Source: Halovenus halobia (GTDB taxonomy: Archaea; Halobacteriota; Halobacteria; Halobacteriales; Haloarculaceae). Taken from it: a stretch of 64,000 bases of DNA. The notes below the pieces were generated by a model that was not told the DNA's origin, ran no database searches, and worked only from the letters and a program-made list of their open reading frames with translations. Position numbers and translations under genes: made by a program. The stretch is taken from assembly GCF_051414135.1 (NCBI RefSeq), contig NZ_JBLKOA010000003.1, positions 248,001 to 312,000 on the forward strand. Reading direction: 5' to 3'. Shown one piece after another: positions 50,633-58,205 of the stretch. The number at the start of each line of letters is the position of its first letter. Position 1 is the stretch's first letter.

Positions 50633-51313
50633 ATGACCAACGACCCACCACCTCCTGACGGGCCCGACGAATTTCCCGCCGGAGAAGAGCTACCGGACGA
50701 GCCGGTAACAGTGGATGATATTGACCCGTTCACTGTTGATGACGATAGTTTCGAAAATATCGATGACTTCGCAGCCGCAGAGTGGCAAAGCGAGACCACT
50801 GCGAACGAACGGATTCGCACGGTGATCGACAGAACAACGAGTCCGAAATCGGCGGGCGAGATCGCAGAGACAGCTCTCGTCTCCGAAACAAAAGCCAGAG
50901 CCACGCTCAACAAGCTTGCTGAAGAAGGTATCGTGAGAAGTCAGCAGACAAACTCTGGAAAGCTGTACTCCCGAGACCCAGAGTGGCATCTTCTCAAACA
51001 GATTCGGCGGCTCGCCAGTAGCGAAACGGTTGTCAATCAAATCCAGCGAGTAAAACAGGAAATCGCAGAGTACAAAGCCAAATATGACGCAACCGATCCA
51101 GAGGAGTTGCTGATTTCAGATACCGAACTCAGCCAAAATGAACTCAATGATGTCTCTCACTGGCGGACAGCGGAACGAGAACTCAGCCACCTCAGAGCAG
51201 CATACCGCTTCAAAGAGGCAAAAGATCAGGCAGCCATCGTAACTGAACCGGGAGACAGACAAGCGGAGAATCAGACAACGACCTCCACTGGCAATCAGCA
51301 CTCACTCCAGTAA
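50633..51313 (+). CDS. winged-helix protein of TA-like module (DUF7342-like, copy 2)
   Basis: A 226-residue protein. A long acidic, Pro-rich N-terminus (1-60) precedes the winged helix (NERIRTVIDRTTSPKSAGEI, VSETKARATLNKLAEEGIVR) and the helical stalk (ETVVNQIQRVKQEIAEYKAK). The C-terminal ELSHLRAAYRFKEAKDQ parallels the EQNLEIAQAALSLYDF helix of copy 1. It shares its last base with the ATG of the next gene (TAATG). Sequence divergence from copy 1 shows this is an old pair, not a recent duplicate. Confidence 0.7.
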   Translation: MTNDPPPPDGPDEFPAGEELPDEPVTVDDIDPFTVDDDSFENIDDFAAAEWQSETTANERIRTVIDRTTSPKSAGEIAETALVSETKARATLNKLAEEGIVRSQQTNSGKLYSRDPEWHLLKQIRRLASSETVVNQIQRVKQEIAEYKAKYDATDPEELLISDTELSQNELNDVSHWRTAERELSHLRAAYRFKEAKDQAAIVTEPGDRQAENQTTTSTGNQHSLQ

Positions 51314-51786
51314 TGGGGATGGGAAATGGCTCTCCAATCGATTCGGAGGCGGTTGATGAAAGCGTGGGGCAGATGCGCCACCAACTCGGCAAAGCCCTCG
51401 TCAAAGTCCGATTCCGGTATCGGAAAGGTCATCCATTCACACAGCGGAAAGGAGAAGATATCAGAGTGGCACGTGTCACTGTCACTCCAGGAATCCACGA
51501 GCGAGGGGGATATTTCGATATTCAGTGGTGGGAAAATGGAGATTACAAATACCACTATCGGGAGGAAGGACTGGGATTCAGGTTCGGGCGTGAGGCGGCG
51601 AATGAAACCACCAGTAAGCCGGTACGGCATTTTCATCCACCGAGTAATATCGACGCACATGAGAAATCCTGTATCGGGATTGAACAACCACCGAAACTCG
51701 TTACAATTGCTGTACTGAAGACGTGGTGGATAGCGGTCAAGAACAGTGATGAGAACTTGGTGAACGCGCAGAATGGCTTGCCGTAG
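51313..51786 (+). CDS. HFHxPP-motif protein, putative toxin (copy 2)
   Basis: A 157-residue relative of the protein at 37523-37978: YFDIQWWENGDYKYHYREEG, then LGFRFGRE, VRHFHPPSNID, KSCIGIEQPPKLVTIAVLKT. The same FDIxW, GxY, FRF, HFHxPP, SCI, LVxxAV positions are kept while the rest differs. Strict pairing with the same HTH type in both cassettes supports a functional two-gene module. The biochemical activity is unknown. Confidence 0.6.
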   Translation: MGMGNGSPIDSEAVDESVGQMRHQLGKALVKVRFRYRKGHPFTQRKGEDIRVARVTVTPGIHERGGYFDIQWWENGDYKYHYREEGLGFRFGREAANETTSKPVRHFHPPSNIDAHEKSCIGIEQPPKLVTIAVLKTWWIAVKNSDENLVNAQNGLP

Positions 51787-51895
51787 TCTCGAAAGCCTAC
51801 GCCCTCTGTGGCAGTCTATGCATACGCAGCCACACTGAGCAGCTGCTTCGTTAGGAGAAGTGTGAAACCCACGACAGTCGACCGCTGACTGCCTC

Positions 51896-52235
51896 CTCTG
51901 TATTCAGCACGGGCGCACATTCATATCAATAATTAACTATTCCCCCAATTCTCAAACACTCGATTTCAGCCGCTTCACGCCCTGAAAAGCGATTCGTTCG
52001 ACGGGCGAGCGAGCGCCTGCAGCGTCCATAGTAGGTTTTCTCCAGAAATTGGCATACGTAGGCCCTGTTATAGGATTTTAGAGAATTGGACAGATGGTCT
52101 GCTCTCGTTCGATTGGCGGTTGGGTGGCATCTGCAGGAATTCGCGTACGTCTCCATTCATGCCGACAGTGAAGCTCAATGGCCGATTGGCACAATAGTCC
52201 CACTTCTTGACAGAGTTCGAGTGCTGAATATAGAG
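51896..52235 (+). repeat. complete 340-bp att-like junction R10 with terminal inverted repeats
   Basis: The clearest full copy: CTCTGTATTCAGCAC (51896-51910), right arm (TCTCAAACACTCGATTTCAG, CCGCTTCACGCCCTGAAAAG, TTCGTTCG-N5-CGAGCGAG), then core GCGCCTGCAGCGTCCAT at 52013-52029 (one C-to-T change). The type C left arm (GCATACGTAGGCCCTGTTAT, CGTTCGATTGGCGGTTG, GAATTCGCGTACGTCTCC) follows, and the copy ends GTGCTGAATATAGAG (52221-52235), nearly the exact inverse of the first 15 bases. Confidence 0.8.
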
Positions 52236-52296
52236 TATCTATCTACCGAGTTCGGGCACACGTAGACTTTTGAAGCCGAGTGGTCAAATAGTCGAT

Positions 52297-52569
52297 ATGG
52301 CCGATGATCCAACGATCCCGATGGGAGATGTACGCCAAGCCGCGGATAGCGACCGACAAGGTGCTTTCAAGCGAGGCTGGACGGCTGCTGTCAAAGATCT
52401 CAATGGTGGAGAGTCGTCGAAATATTCCGAGGGGCCCCCACCCGAGGAACTGACGTGGGACAATCTTGGGTATCGACTCGGGAGCATATTCGGTGAGACA
52501 GATGATGACCTACGCCAGAGACTCTTTGAGTGGTGTAAAGACAAGCAAAGGCGAGAGCAAGATGAGTGA
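52297..52569 (+). CDS. uncharacterised 90-residue acidic protein
   Basis: MADDPTIPMGDVRQAADSDR onward. A soluble small protein with FKRGWTAAVKDLNG and LTWDNLGYRLGSIFGETDDD ahead of a charged C-terminus (FEWCKDKQRREQDE). It resembles short haloarchaeal proteins found beside mobile units, but I do not recognise a named family. It is the only cargo between R10 and the boundary palindrome at 52608. Confidence 0.6.
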   Translation: MADDPTIPMGDVRQAADSDRQGAFKRGWTAAVKDLNGGESSKYSEGPPPEELTWDNLGYRLGSIFGETDDDLRQRLFEWCKDKQRREQDE

Positions 52570-52607
52570 TTCATTCCGATACTAGCTCGTAGCTCACGAT
52601 TATATTT

Positions 52608-52634
52608 TGCTGAATACGCGCGTTCTATTCAGCA
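52608..52634. repeat. boundary palindrome, probable right limit of the island
   Basis: TGCTGAATA-N9-TATTCAGCA is a perfect 9-base inverted repeat. It is made from the same two boundary motifs that end the left arms (GTGCTGAATACAGAG) and open the right arms (CTCTGTATTCAGCAC). No further cores occur to its right in the window. The rest of 52570-52830 is A/T-rich without a gene. Confidence 0.6.
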
Positions 52635-52830
52635 TTTGCTGGATTCCCTTCCTGAATTCTGTCAGAGATCGCGTGGCCGACTCAGAGGTTATAATTGGCA
52701 CACGACTATGGTCGGTTCAGCCACAGTGATAACCAAGTTCTGAGAACAACTTTGGAATTAGTGGTTTTGCTGCGATAGATCCGAATGAACAAAAAATATA
52801 ATCCACTAAGTAGTCAGTGATAATTATACG

Positions 52831-53088
52831 ATGAACAAGTGGCTAACTGCGGTAGGATATACAGTCGTTGGATTATTCTTCGCAGTAACTCCGATATTCC
52901 TCGTTGAGACGCTGATGTCCACATTTTCACTTTTGCAGTACATTGGAGGGGGACTGTTGGTGGCTCTTGCATTAGGGACAGTTGGCGAGTTCGCTCCACT
53001 AACAGACGGACAGCGAAAACGTGTGGTGGCGATGATCAGTTTCGCTCTGGGTTTGCTCGGACTTGTAGGACAGTTCGTCATTGCCTAA
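52831..53088 (+). CDS. small membrane protein
   Basis: An 85-residue protein with two or three hydrophobic segments: about 7-30 (VGYTVVGLFFAVTPIFLVET), 37-55 (YIGGGLLVALALGTVGEFA) and 66-84 (MISFALGLLGLVGQFVIA). A short basic loop (DGQRKR) precedes the last. No family recognised. Codon use is A/T-richer than the downstream core genes. Confidence 0.6.
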   Translation: MNKWLTAVGYTVVGLFFAVTPIFLVETLMSTFSLLQYIGGGLLVALALGTVGEFAPLTDGQRKRVVAMISFALGLLGLVGQFVIA

Positions 53089-53231
53089 CAGGGGGGTCCC
53101 ACGACTTGCAACTGCTACGGTGAGTTCTGCTATAATGTTTGTGTGAACGAGAATGACTCGGATGACGGACCACTATCAGTTGACCGCTAAGCGGTAATTG
53201 ATTTGAGGATGGGGGCCGCACTGTCGGTAAT

Positions 53232-54236
53232 ATGGAGCAGGTCGGCGGGAACGCTGAAGACATTGAGCAGATTGAACCAGTACCGGTTGAAACAGTCGCA
53301 GAGACAGCGAATCAGATAATCGAGCAAATTGGCTCAGCCGTTGTGGCCGATGTCGATTTTTTCGAGCTATTGCTCACTGGCGTAATCGCCCGAGGACACG
53401 TTCATCTCGAGGACGTTCCCGGCACGGGAAAGACACTGGCTGCACAGGTGTTGGCTGAGGCCCTCGGGATGTCATTCTCACGAGTGCAGTTTACGCCCGA
53501 CCTCCTGCCAGCCGATATCACTGGGTCACACATCTACGACGAAGTTGACGCCGAGTTTGAGTTCCAGCGTGGACCGGTCTTTGCCAACGTCGTGCTCGCT
53601 GACGAAATTAACCGCGCGCCACCGAAGACCCAAGCCGCACTCTTGGAAGCAATGGGTGAAAAGCAAGTGAGTGTGGATGGTACGTCATACGCCTTGCCAC
53701 GGCCGTTTTTCGTTATTGCAACGCAAAACCCAGTCGAGCAGGAAGGTACTTTTGAACTGCCTGAGGCACAGCGAGATCGATTCTCTATTAAAACACAGAT
53801 GGGTTATCCGGGCCATGAAGGTGAACTCGAATTACTGGACCGCCGTGGCAGCAGACGGACGCAGGTCCCCTCTGTCGACCCGGTAATCGGCCCCGAAGAT
53901 GTCCGACGCATCCAGGTCACCGCTGAGGAAGTGGGGGTAAGAGGAGAGATTACAGAGTATATCGTGAATTTGGCCGAGTACACCCGCGACGACCCGCGAG
54001 TTAATATTGGAGTCTCTCCTCGCGGCGTACAGAAGATGTTTGAAGCTGCTCGAGCACGGGCCGTTCTTCAGGGCCGGGAGTACGTAACTCCAGATGATGT
54101 CAAACACCTCGCGTCACCACTTTACGGACATCGCTTGGTCTTAACAACCGACGCATCCATTCGGGATGTTGATCCGGATGAAATCATCGCTGAAGCGCTA
54201 GACGCAGTTCCCGTCCCCGGAATGGACCAACAGTAG
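53232..54236 (+). CDS. MoxR-family AAA ATPase
   Basis: A 334-residue chaperone-type ATPase. Walker A is EDVPGTGKTLAAQ, Walker B VVLADEINRAPPKTQAALLE, sensor 1 FFVIATQNPVEQEGT, and the arginine-rich sensor 2 region is GVSPRGVQKMFEAAR. MoxR proteins typically act on DUF58/VWA proteins; here the DUF58 gene lies in the convergent operon just downstream. ATG 53232 gives MEQVGGNAEDIEQIEPVPVE. Confidence 0.92.
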   Translation: MEQVGGNAEDIEQIEPVPVETVAETANQIIEQIGSAVVADVDFFELLLTGVIARGHVHLEDVPGTGKTLAAQVLAEALGMSFSRVQFTPDLLPADITGSHIYDEVDAEFEFQRGPVFANVVLADEINRAPPKTQAALLEAMGEKQVSVDGTSYALPRPFFVIATQNPVEQEGTFELPEAQRDRFSIKTQMGYPGHEGELELLDRRGSRRTQVPSVDPVIGPEDVRRIQVTAEEVGVRGEITEYIVNLAEYTRDDPRVNIGVSPRGVQKMFEAARARAVLQGREYVTPDDVKHLASPLYGHRLVLTTDASIRDVDPDEIIAEALDAVPVPGMDQQ

Positions 54237-54265
54237 CACTTGTCTGTCTTTTTTGTGCTCGCGAT

Positions 54266-55867
54266 TCAGCCAGTGAGAAGCAACATGAGTGCCGTCAATC
54301 CAATAATCGTCGCTAGGACAGCAGGGAGTGCAACGGTTAGCGGGAGCGTTGCACTGACTGCGACAGTTTCGAGAGCGATGACAACAGCTGCCCCGATTAC
54401 GGCGAGACACAGTGTAACCACGGCGTGAATCGACAGGAGCGTTGTCACGCCTGCAGGGACTCCACCTGCGTCTCCAGCTACTCCGAGCTCCCCAGCAGCG
54501 ACCGTTGAGTATTCGCCAAGTTCCCAGACGATGGCAGCACTGGCGACACCGAGAACAATCAGCTTGAGTGACCCACCCTCGAAGACCGCGACGATGACAA
54601 GGAGAGTTACTGAAACGACGCTTGCCGTGAGCCCCACTAAGGACTTGTCCCCCGGTGATGCACCGGCAATGGCAGCTGGAATTGACAGAACGATACCACT
54701 CGCCAGAATCGCGAGGGTTCCGAGACTGAGCAAGATCAACTCTGGGCGGCCTGAGAGGCTCTTGTAGACTGGTGAACCCGGCGAGGCGAGCAGAGCCAGT
54801 TGTGTTTCGAGAATCGCGAGGGGAAGCTGATCACTGAGTAATGTTGTGGAGCTTACAACGAGAGCGAAGAGTATTGCTGGTGGAACAACCGCTTCGGCAA
54901 CTGCTGCTCCAGAGACACTCTTGAAGTTGCGCACTCGCTTCAGTGTGAGAATTCCAACAATGGTTAGAGCCGTCACTGAGGCGACAGCGGTAACGACTGA
55001 CTGTGAGGCGCCGGCGCGTACGATCGGGACAGCGACAGCTAAGAGGAATTCGACAGCGTCGCCTCTTGATCCTGAAAGACCACTGGGAGCAGCAAGCGCA
55101 AAGGCAGCAAGCACCGCGATGATCAGGTACACAAACACCAATCCGAGACCATACCAAGAGGCAGTCTTGATGAGTCCACGCACCCGAGTGAGTTGCTCAA
55201 GAGCAGTGACTGGAACGAGAATCTCGACAGGGAACGACCGCGCGGCCCACGGCACGGTGAAAAGGGCTGCCGTGTAGACAATGACTGCGGCTGTAACACG
55301 GACTGACAGTGAGGTGAGGACCGTAAGCAGATCCCCCACAGCAGGCAGCGGTGCGATGAGAAACGCAACGCCGAGAACTTGGAGTAGCGAGAGAGCACTG
55401 AGCGCGCCAATCAAGAGTCCGAGGATCACAGTCCCGATCAAATATCGGCGGAGCACCCGGCCTCCTGCACCGTGACCGTACATTCGGATGGTGTTACTCA
55501 CGACTCCGAACGGTCCCAGTAGTGCCCCAGCGGCAACGACTGAGGCAAGGAGTGAGGCAATAATTCCTGACTGTAACTGTGTGAAGACCAGTCGCACGGT
55601 CCCGCCGGTGAATGTCAGGGCTGCAAGCCAGAGCACAGTCACTCCGACGACAAGATTTCGACTGCGGTCTGTCGCTGCGATCCTGACACCGAGTGCCGCC
55701 ACAACCCCGCTTGCCGAGATGACTGCGACTGGCCCAAGCGCGTATCCGAGTTGCGAGGCAAACACGAGGACGGTCCCGACGATTACCGCGAGCAACACGA
55801 TGCCAACAGTATCAGGCAGTAGCCCCGCCGTCGATGCCGCGGTGCTTGGTTTTGTGCGCTGACTCAT
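54266..55867 (-). CDS. polytopic membrane protein of the MoxR/DUF58 cluster (DUF7519-like)
   Basis: A 533-residue protein with about 12-14 hydrophobic segments over its full length (for example TVGIVLLAVIVGTVLVFASQ, LGPVAVISASGVVAALGVRI, and the C-terminal LTVALPAVLATIIGLTALML). It is the last gene of the minus-strand operon and overlaps the DUF58 gene by four bases (55864-55867). Haloarchaeal MoxR-DUF58 clusters regularly contain a protein of this type; its role is unknown. Confidence 0.75.
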   Translation of the reverse strand: MSQRTKPSTAASTAGLLPDTVGIVLLAVIVGTVLVFASQLGYALGPVAVISASGVVAALGVRIAATDRSRNLVVGVTVLWLAALTFTGGTVRLVFTQLQSGIIASLLASVVAAGALLGPFGVVSNTIRMYGHGAGGRVLRRYLIGTVILGLLIGALSALSLLQVLGVAFLIAPLPAVGDLLTVLTSLSVRVTAAVIVYTAALFTVPWAARSFPVEILVPVTALEQLTRVRGLIKTASWYGLGLVFVYLIIAVLAAFALAAPSGLSGSRGDAVEFLLAVAVPIVRAGASQSVVTAVASVTALTIVGILTLKRVRNFKSVSGAAVAEAVVPPAILFALVVSSTTLLSDQLPLAILETQLALLASPGSPVYKSLSGRPELILLSLGTLAILASGIVLSIPAAIAGASPGDKSLVGLTASVVSVTLLVIVAVFEGGSLKLIVLGVASAAIVWELGEYSTVAAGELGVAGDAGGVPAGVTTLLSIHAVVTLCLAVIGAAVVIALETVAVSATLPLTVALPAVLATIIGLTALMLLLTG

Positions 55868-57351
55868 CGTGACCCTCCAGGAACTGTCTGCTGTTCACAA
55901 CACACGGACAACGGTCGCGTTGGGTCCCAATCAATCACGGTGTATCCCTCCTGCCGGAGTTTCTCGACTCGTGCGCCTCTCCTGAGTCGAACAGTCTGTT
56001 TGGGAACAGTGGTGTCTTCTGGAGTCTCACTCTTGTCGTTATTACCGGATACCGACCCTGACAGTGACCGCGGCGAGATTGTCACATCGGGACTAATCAC
56101 AACCACTGGGAAGCCACGCTGTCGCAGTTGCTGGCACAGTTCCTGTCCAGAGTCATCGAGTAGCGTGCTCACGAAGACGAACTGCGTGTTTGGGCTGACC
56201 CAGCCAGTGAGGTCCTGCACAAAGTTCTCGCTGACCTGATTGCCTCTCCTGCCGAACACAGCCCCACCGGCAGTATCGGCGCTTGAATCGTCGTTCTCTG
56301 GCCCGTTTGCCCGGGCGAGGCGGTCAACTTCCTCGAACAGGTCGAATGCGAGGCGCTGCTGTCCGTCTCCCCGGCCGTGGTCAATCCGCCGACATGGAAA
56401 CGAGTTCGTCGTGGTGTCACTGGGCTGGAGACCTGGGATAGCCACTCCAACGTAGTGGCCGCGCTCGATAAGTGTCGACAGCAGTTGGTACGTTGCATAC
56501 GTTGCGAGGGTTGCACCGGATGGTTCGCCCGGCCCAGCACTGACCTGACTGGGGCCACGGGCGTCCGTGATGATGGTTACGTCTGCGGCTTGGCGCTCTC
56601 TGTACGTGATTGTTGAGAGTTCTTGTCGCTTGGCGAGTTCACGCCAGTTGATACGCGATGGTGCATCGCCACGGTGATACTCCCGTGTCGAGTGGAACTC
56701 GATTCCGTCGCCGCCAACATCGGAAAGAAGCTCACCGATGTAGTGGGTTGCTTGCTCTTCGAGCGGAATATCGTCTGCCCGCACTGCACATCGCATCGTT
56801 GCTGGCGTTTGGGTCTGGAGCGGCTGTTGCACCCACATCGAGCCGACGAGTGTCCGAACGCGAGCGCGGACAGGGCCGAATGCGTATTCGCCGCGACGAG
56901 CGATAACGTCGTACTCCATGGTTACGGAGCCGCCTGGACGAAGCGTCGCTGCTCGTCGGGGCGCTCCATCGACTACCTCGAGATTCTCAGGGACGGTGTC
57001 CACGAGCCGGACGTCGGGATACGTCTGCTGGCTCTCGTTTGTAACAGTGACCTCAACGGTCACCGTATCGGCTGGCCGTGGATGTCCCGGTGTGACGCTG
57101 TAAGACGCTACGAGTTGGTCCGCTGGCGGCGTCGGTGTCTGCGTCACACCAGCCAATAAAAAGACGACCAACAGCGCCGCAGCAGCCAGAGCGACAGGAG
57201 TGAACGTAACGAGTCCGACGGCGACAAGTACCCCAAAGAGGACAACAAACCCCGCAAACCGTGGCGTATACGTCGTTTCTGTACGCACCTCTCCTTCGTT
57301 ATAATCGCTCTGTGATGAACCGCTGTCTGTCTCGTGAGTTGGACTCGTCAC
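55864..57351 (-). CDS. DUF58 domain membrane protein
   Basis: A 495-residue protein. Two adjacent hydrophobic segments (about 30-70) anchor it. A CARDB/DUF11-like beta domain (about 80-155: VEVTVTNESQQTYPDVRLVD) precedes the DUF58 core (about 195-260), whose signature HRGDAPSRINWRELAKR and ELSTITYRERQ is clear. It continues as a VWA-like fold (VTIITDARGPS) to the C-terminus. It is the usual client or partner of MoxR. Four-base overlaps link it to the genes on either side. Confidence 0.9.
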   Translation of the reverse strand: MTSPTHETDSGSSQSDYNEGEVRTETTYTPRFAGFVVLFGVLVAVGLVTFTPVALAAAALLVVFLLAGVTQTPTPPADQLVASYSVTPGHPRPADTVTVEVTVTNESQQTYPDVRLVDTVPENLEVVDGAPRRAATLRPGGSVTMEYDVIARRGEYAFGPVRARVRTLVGSMWVQQPLQTQTPATMRCAVRADDIPLEEQATHYIGELLSDVGGDGIEFHSTREYHRGDAPSRINWRELAKRQELSTITYRERQAADVTIITDARGPSQVSAGPGEPSGATLATYATYQLLSTLIERGHYVGVAIPGLQPSDTTTNSFPCRRIDHGRGDGQQRLAFDLFEEVDRLARANGPENDDSSADTAGGAVFGRRGNQVSENFVQDLTGWVSPNTQFVFVSTLLDDSGQELCQQLRQRGFPVVVISPDVTISPRSLSGSVSGNNDKSETPEDTTVPKQTVRLRRGARVEKLRQEGYTVIDWDPTRPLSVCCEQQTVPGGSR

Positions 57352-58205
57352 TGTTCCTCACCGTCTTGATTCACTGCGTGGTCTCCCGCGGTTGGTCTCC
57401 CTCCATCAGCATGGACACCCCCGGTCTTTTCCGGGCCTTCCGTCTGGTCTGCTGTCCGGCTGGGGATGTCTTCTGCCTCGCTCGCTGTCGGCGTCTGTGG
57501 GTTTCTGCTGACCACTCCCCCATACGTGAGGTAGGAGTCAGTGTACAGCTCTGCTTCGTCGAGGACTCGGCGTACTCGTGCGCGGAAAACACGCTCAGGC
57601 GCCACCCACGCATTAAATCGCTCCCAAGCCGTGAATGACACATCGCTGTCGAGGTCAGCTGCAAGGAATGCAGCCGCCACCCGGTCGTCGGTCCACTGCC
57701 CTGTTTCAACAGCGTGGTTTGCAGTCGCTTCATCACAGCCAACCGACGTAGCATAGGTGTTGGCCACAACGTCGGCAAGTCCGCGGAGGTACCGCTCGAG
57801 GTCCTCGTCAATCTCCGCGGCGTTCTGCGCTCGCCGCCCATAGATCGCAACTAAGCGAGCGCTCCGGTCCGCTGAATCGAACTGCTCTACCGCACGACTG
57901 TACGCTACCCGGGCCTGTCGATCTGTATCAGTTGCCTTGTTCGCTGTAACGACTTCCGGAGGTTGCTGCGTGATTGGTGAGCGATCGACCCGCGCAGCAC
58001 TCGGCCGTAACAGGCGAAACAGCGCGGTGAGAACGACGAATGTAGCCAATCCAATCGCAAATCGAGACACGAGTTGTCGGTCAAGAATATCCCGAAACTG
58101 TTCAACCTCAGCCGGAAGGAGATCCGGGACGAAGATCACAGCAAGTCCGCCGGCCCCAGCCAGTAAACCAAAAACGAGTAACAAATGAGCGCGAGTCAGT
58201 TTCAT
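57348..58205 (-). CDS. two-helix membrane protein of the MoxR/DUF58 cluster (DUF7269-like)
   Basis: A 285-residue protein: hydrophobic segments at about 7-25 and 47-66, then a long soluble helical domain (ARVAYSRAVEQFDSADRSAR, ERYLRGLADVVANTYATSVG, WERFNAWVAPERVFRARVRR). The C-terminus is polar and Gly/Glu-rich. It overlaps the transglutaminase gene by four bases upstream and the DUF58 gene by four bases downstream, so it belongs to one co-translated unit. Function unknown. Confidence 0.75.
   Translation of the reverse strand: MKLTRAHLLLVFGLLAGAGGLAVIFVPDLLPAEVEQFRDILDRQLVSRFAIGLATFVVLTALFRLLRPSAARVDRSPITQQPPEVVTANKATDTDRQARVAYSRAVEQFDSADRSARLVAIYGRRAQNAAEIDEDLERYLRGLADVVANTYATSVGCDEATANHAVETGQWTDDRVAAAFLAADLDSDVSFTAWERFNAWVAPERVFRARVRRVLDEAELYTDSYLTYGGVVSRNPQTPTASEAEDIPSRTADQTEGPEKTGGVHADGGRPTAGDHAVNQDGEEQ

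Noticed and set aside
26249..52235. Possible CRISPR array from the many short repeats
   Set aside because: Spacing ranges from 0.9 to 8.6 kb, the units between are genes, and no cas genes are present. The repeat equals a tRNA 3' end, which points to integrase att sites.
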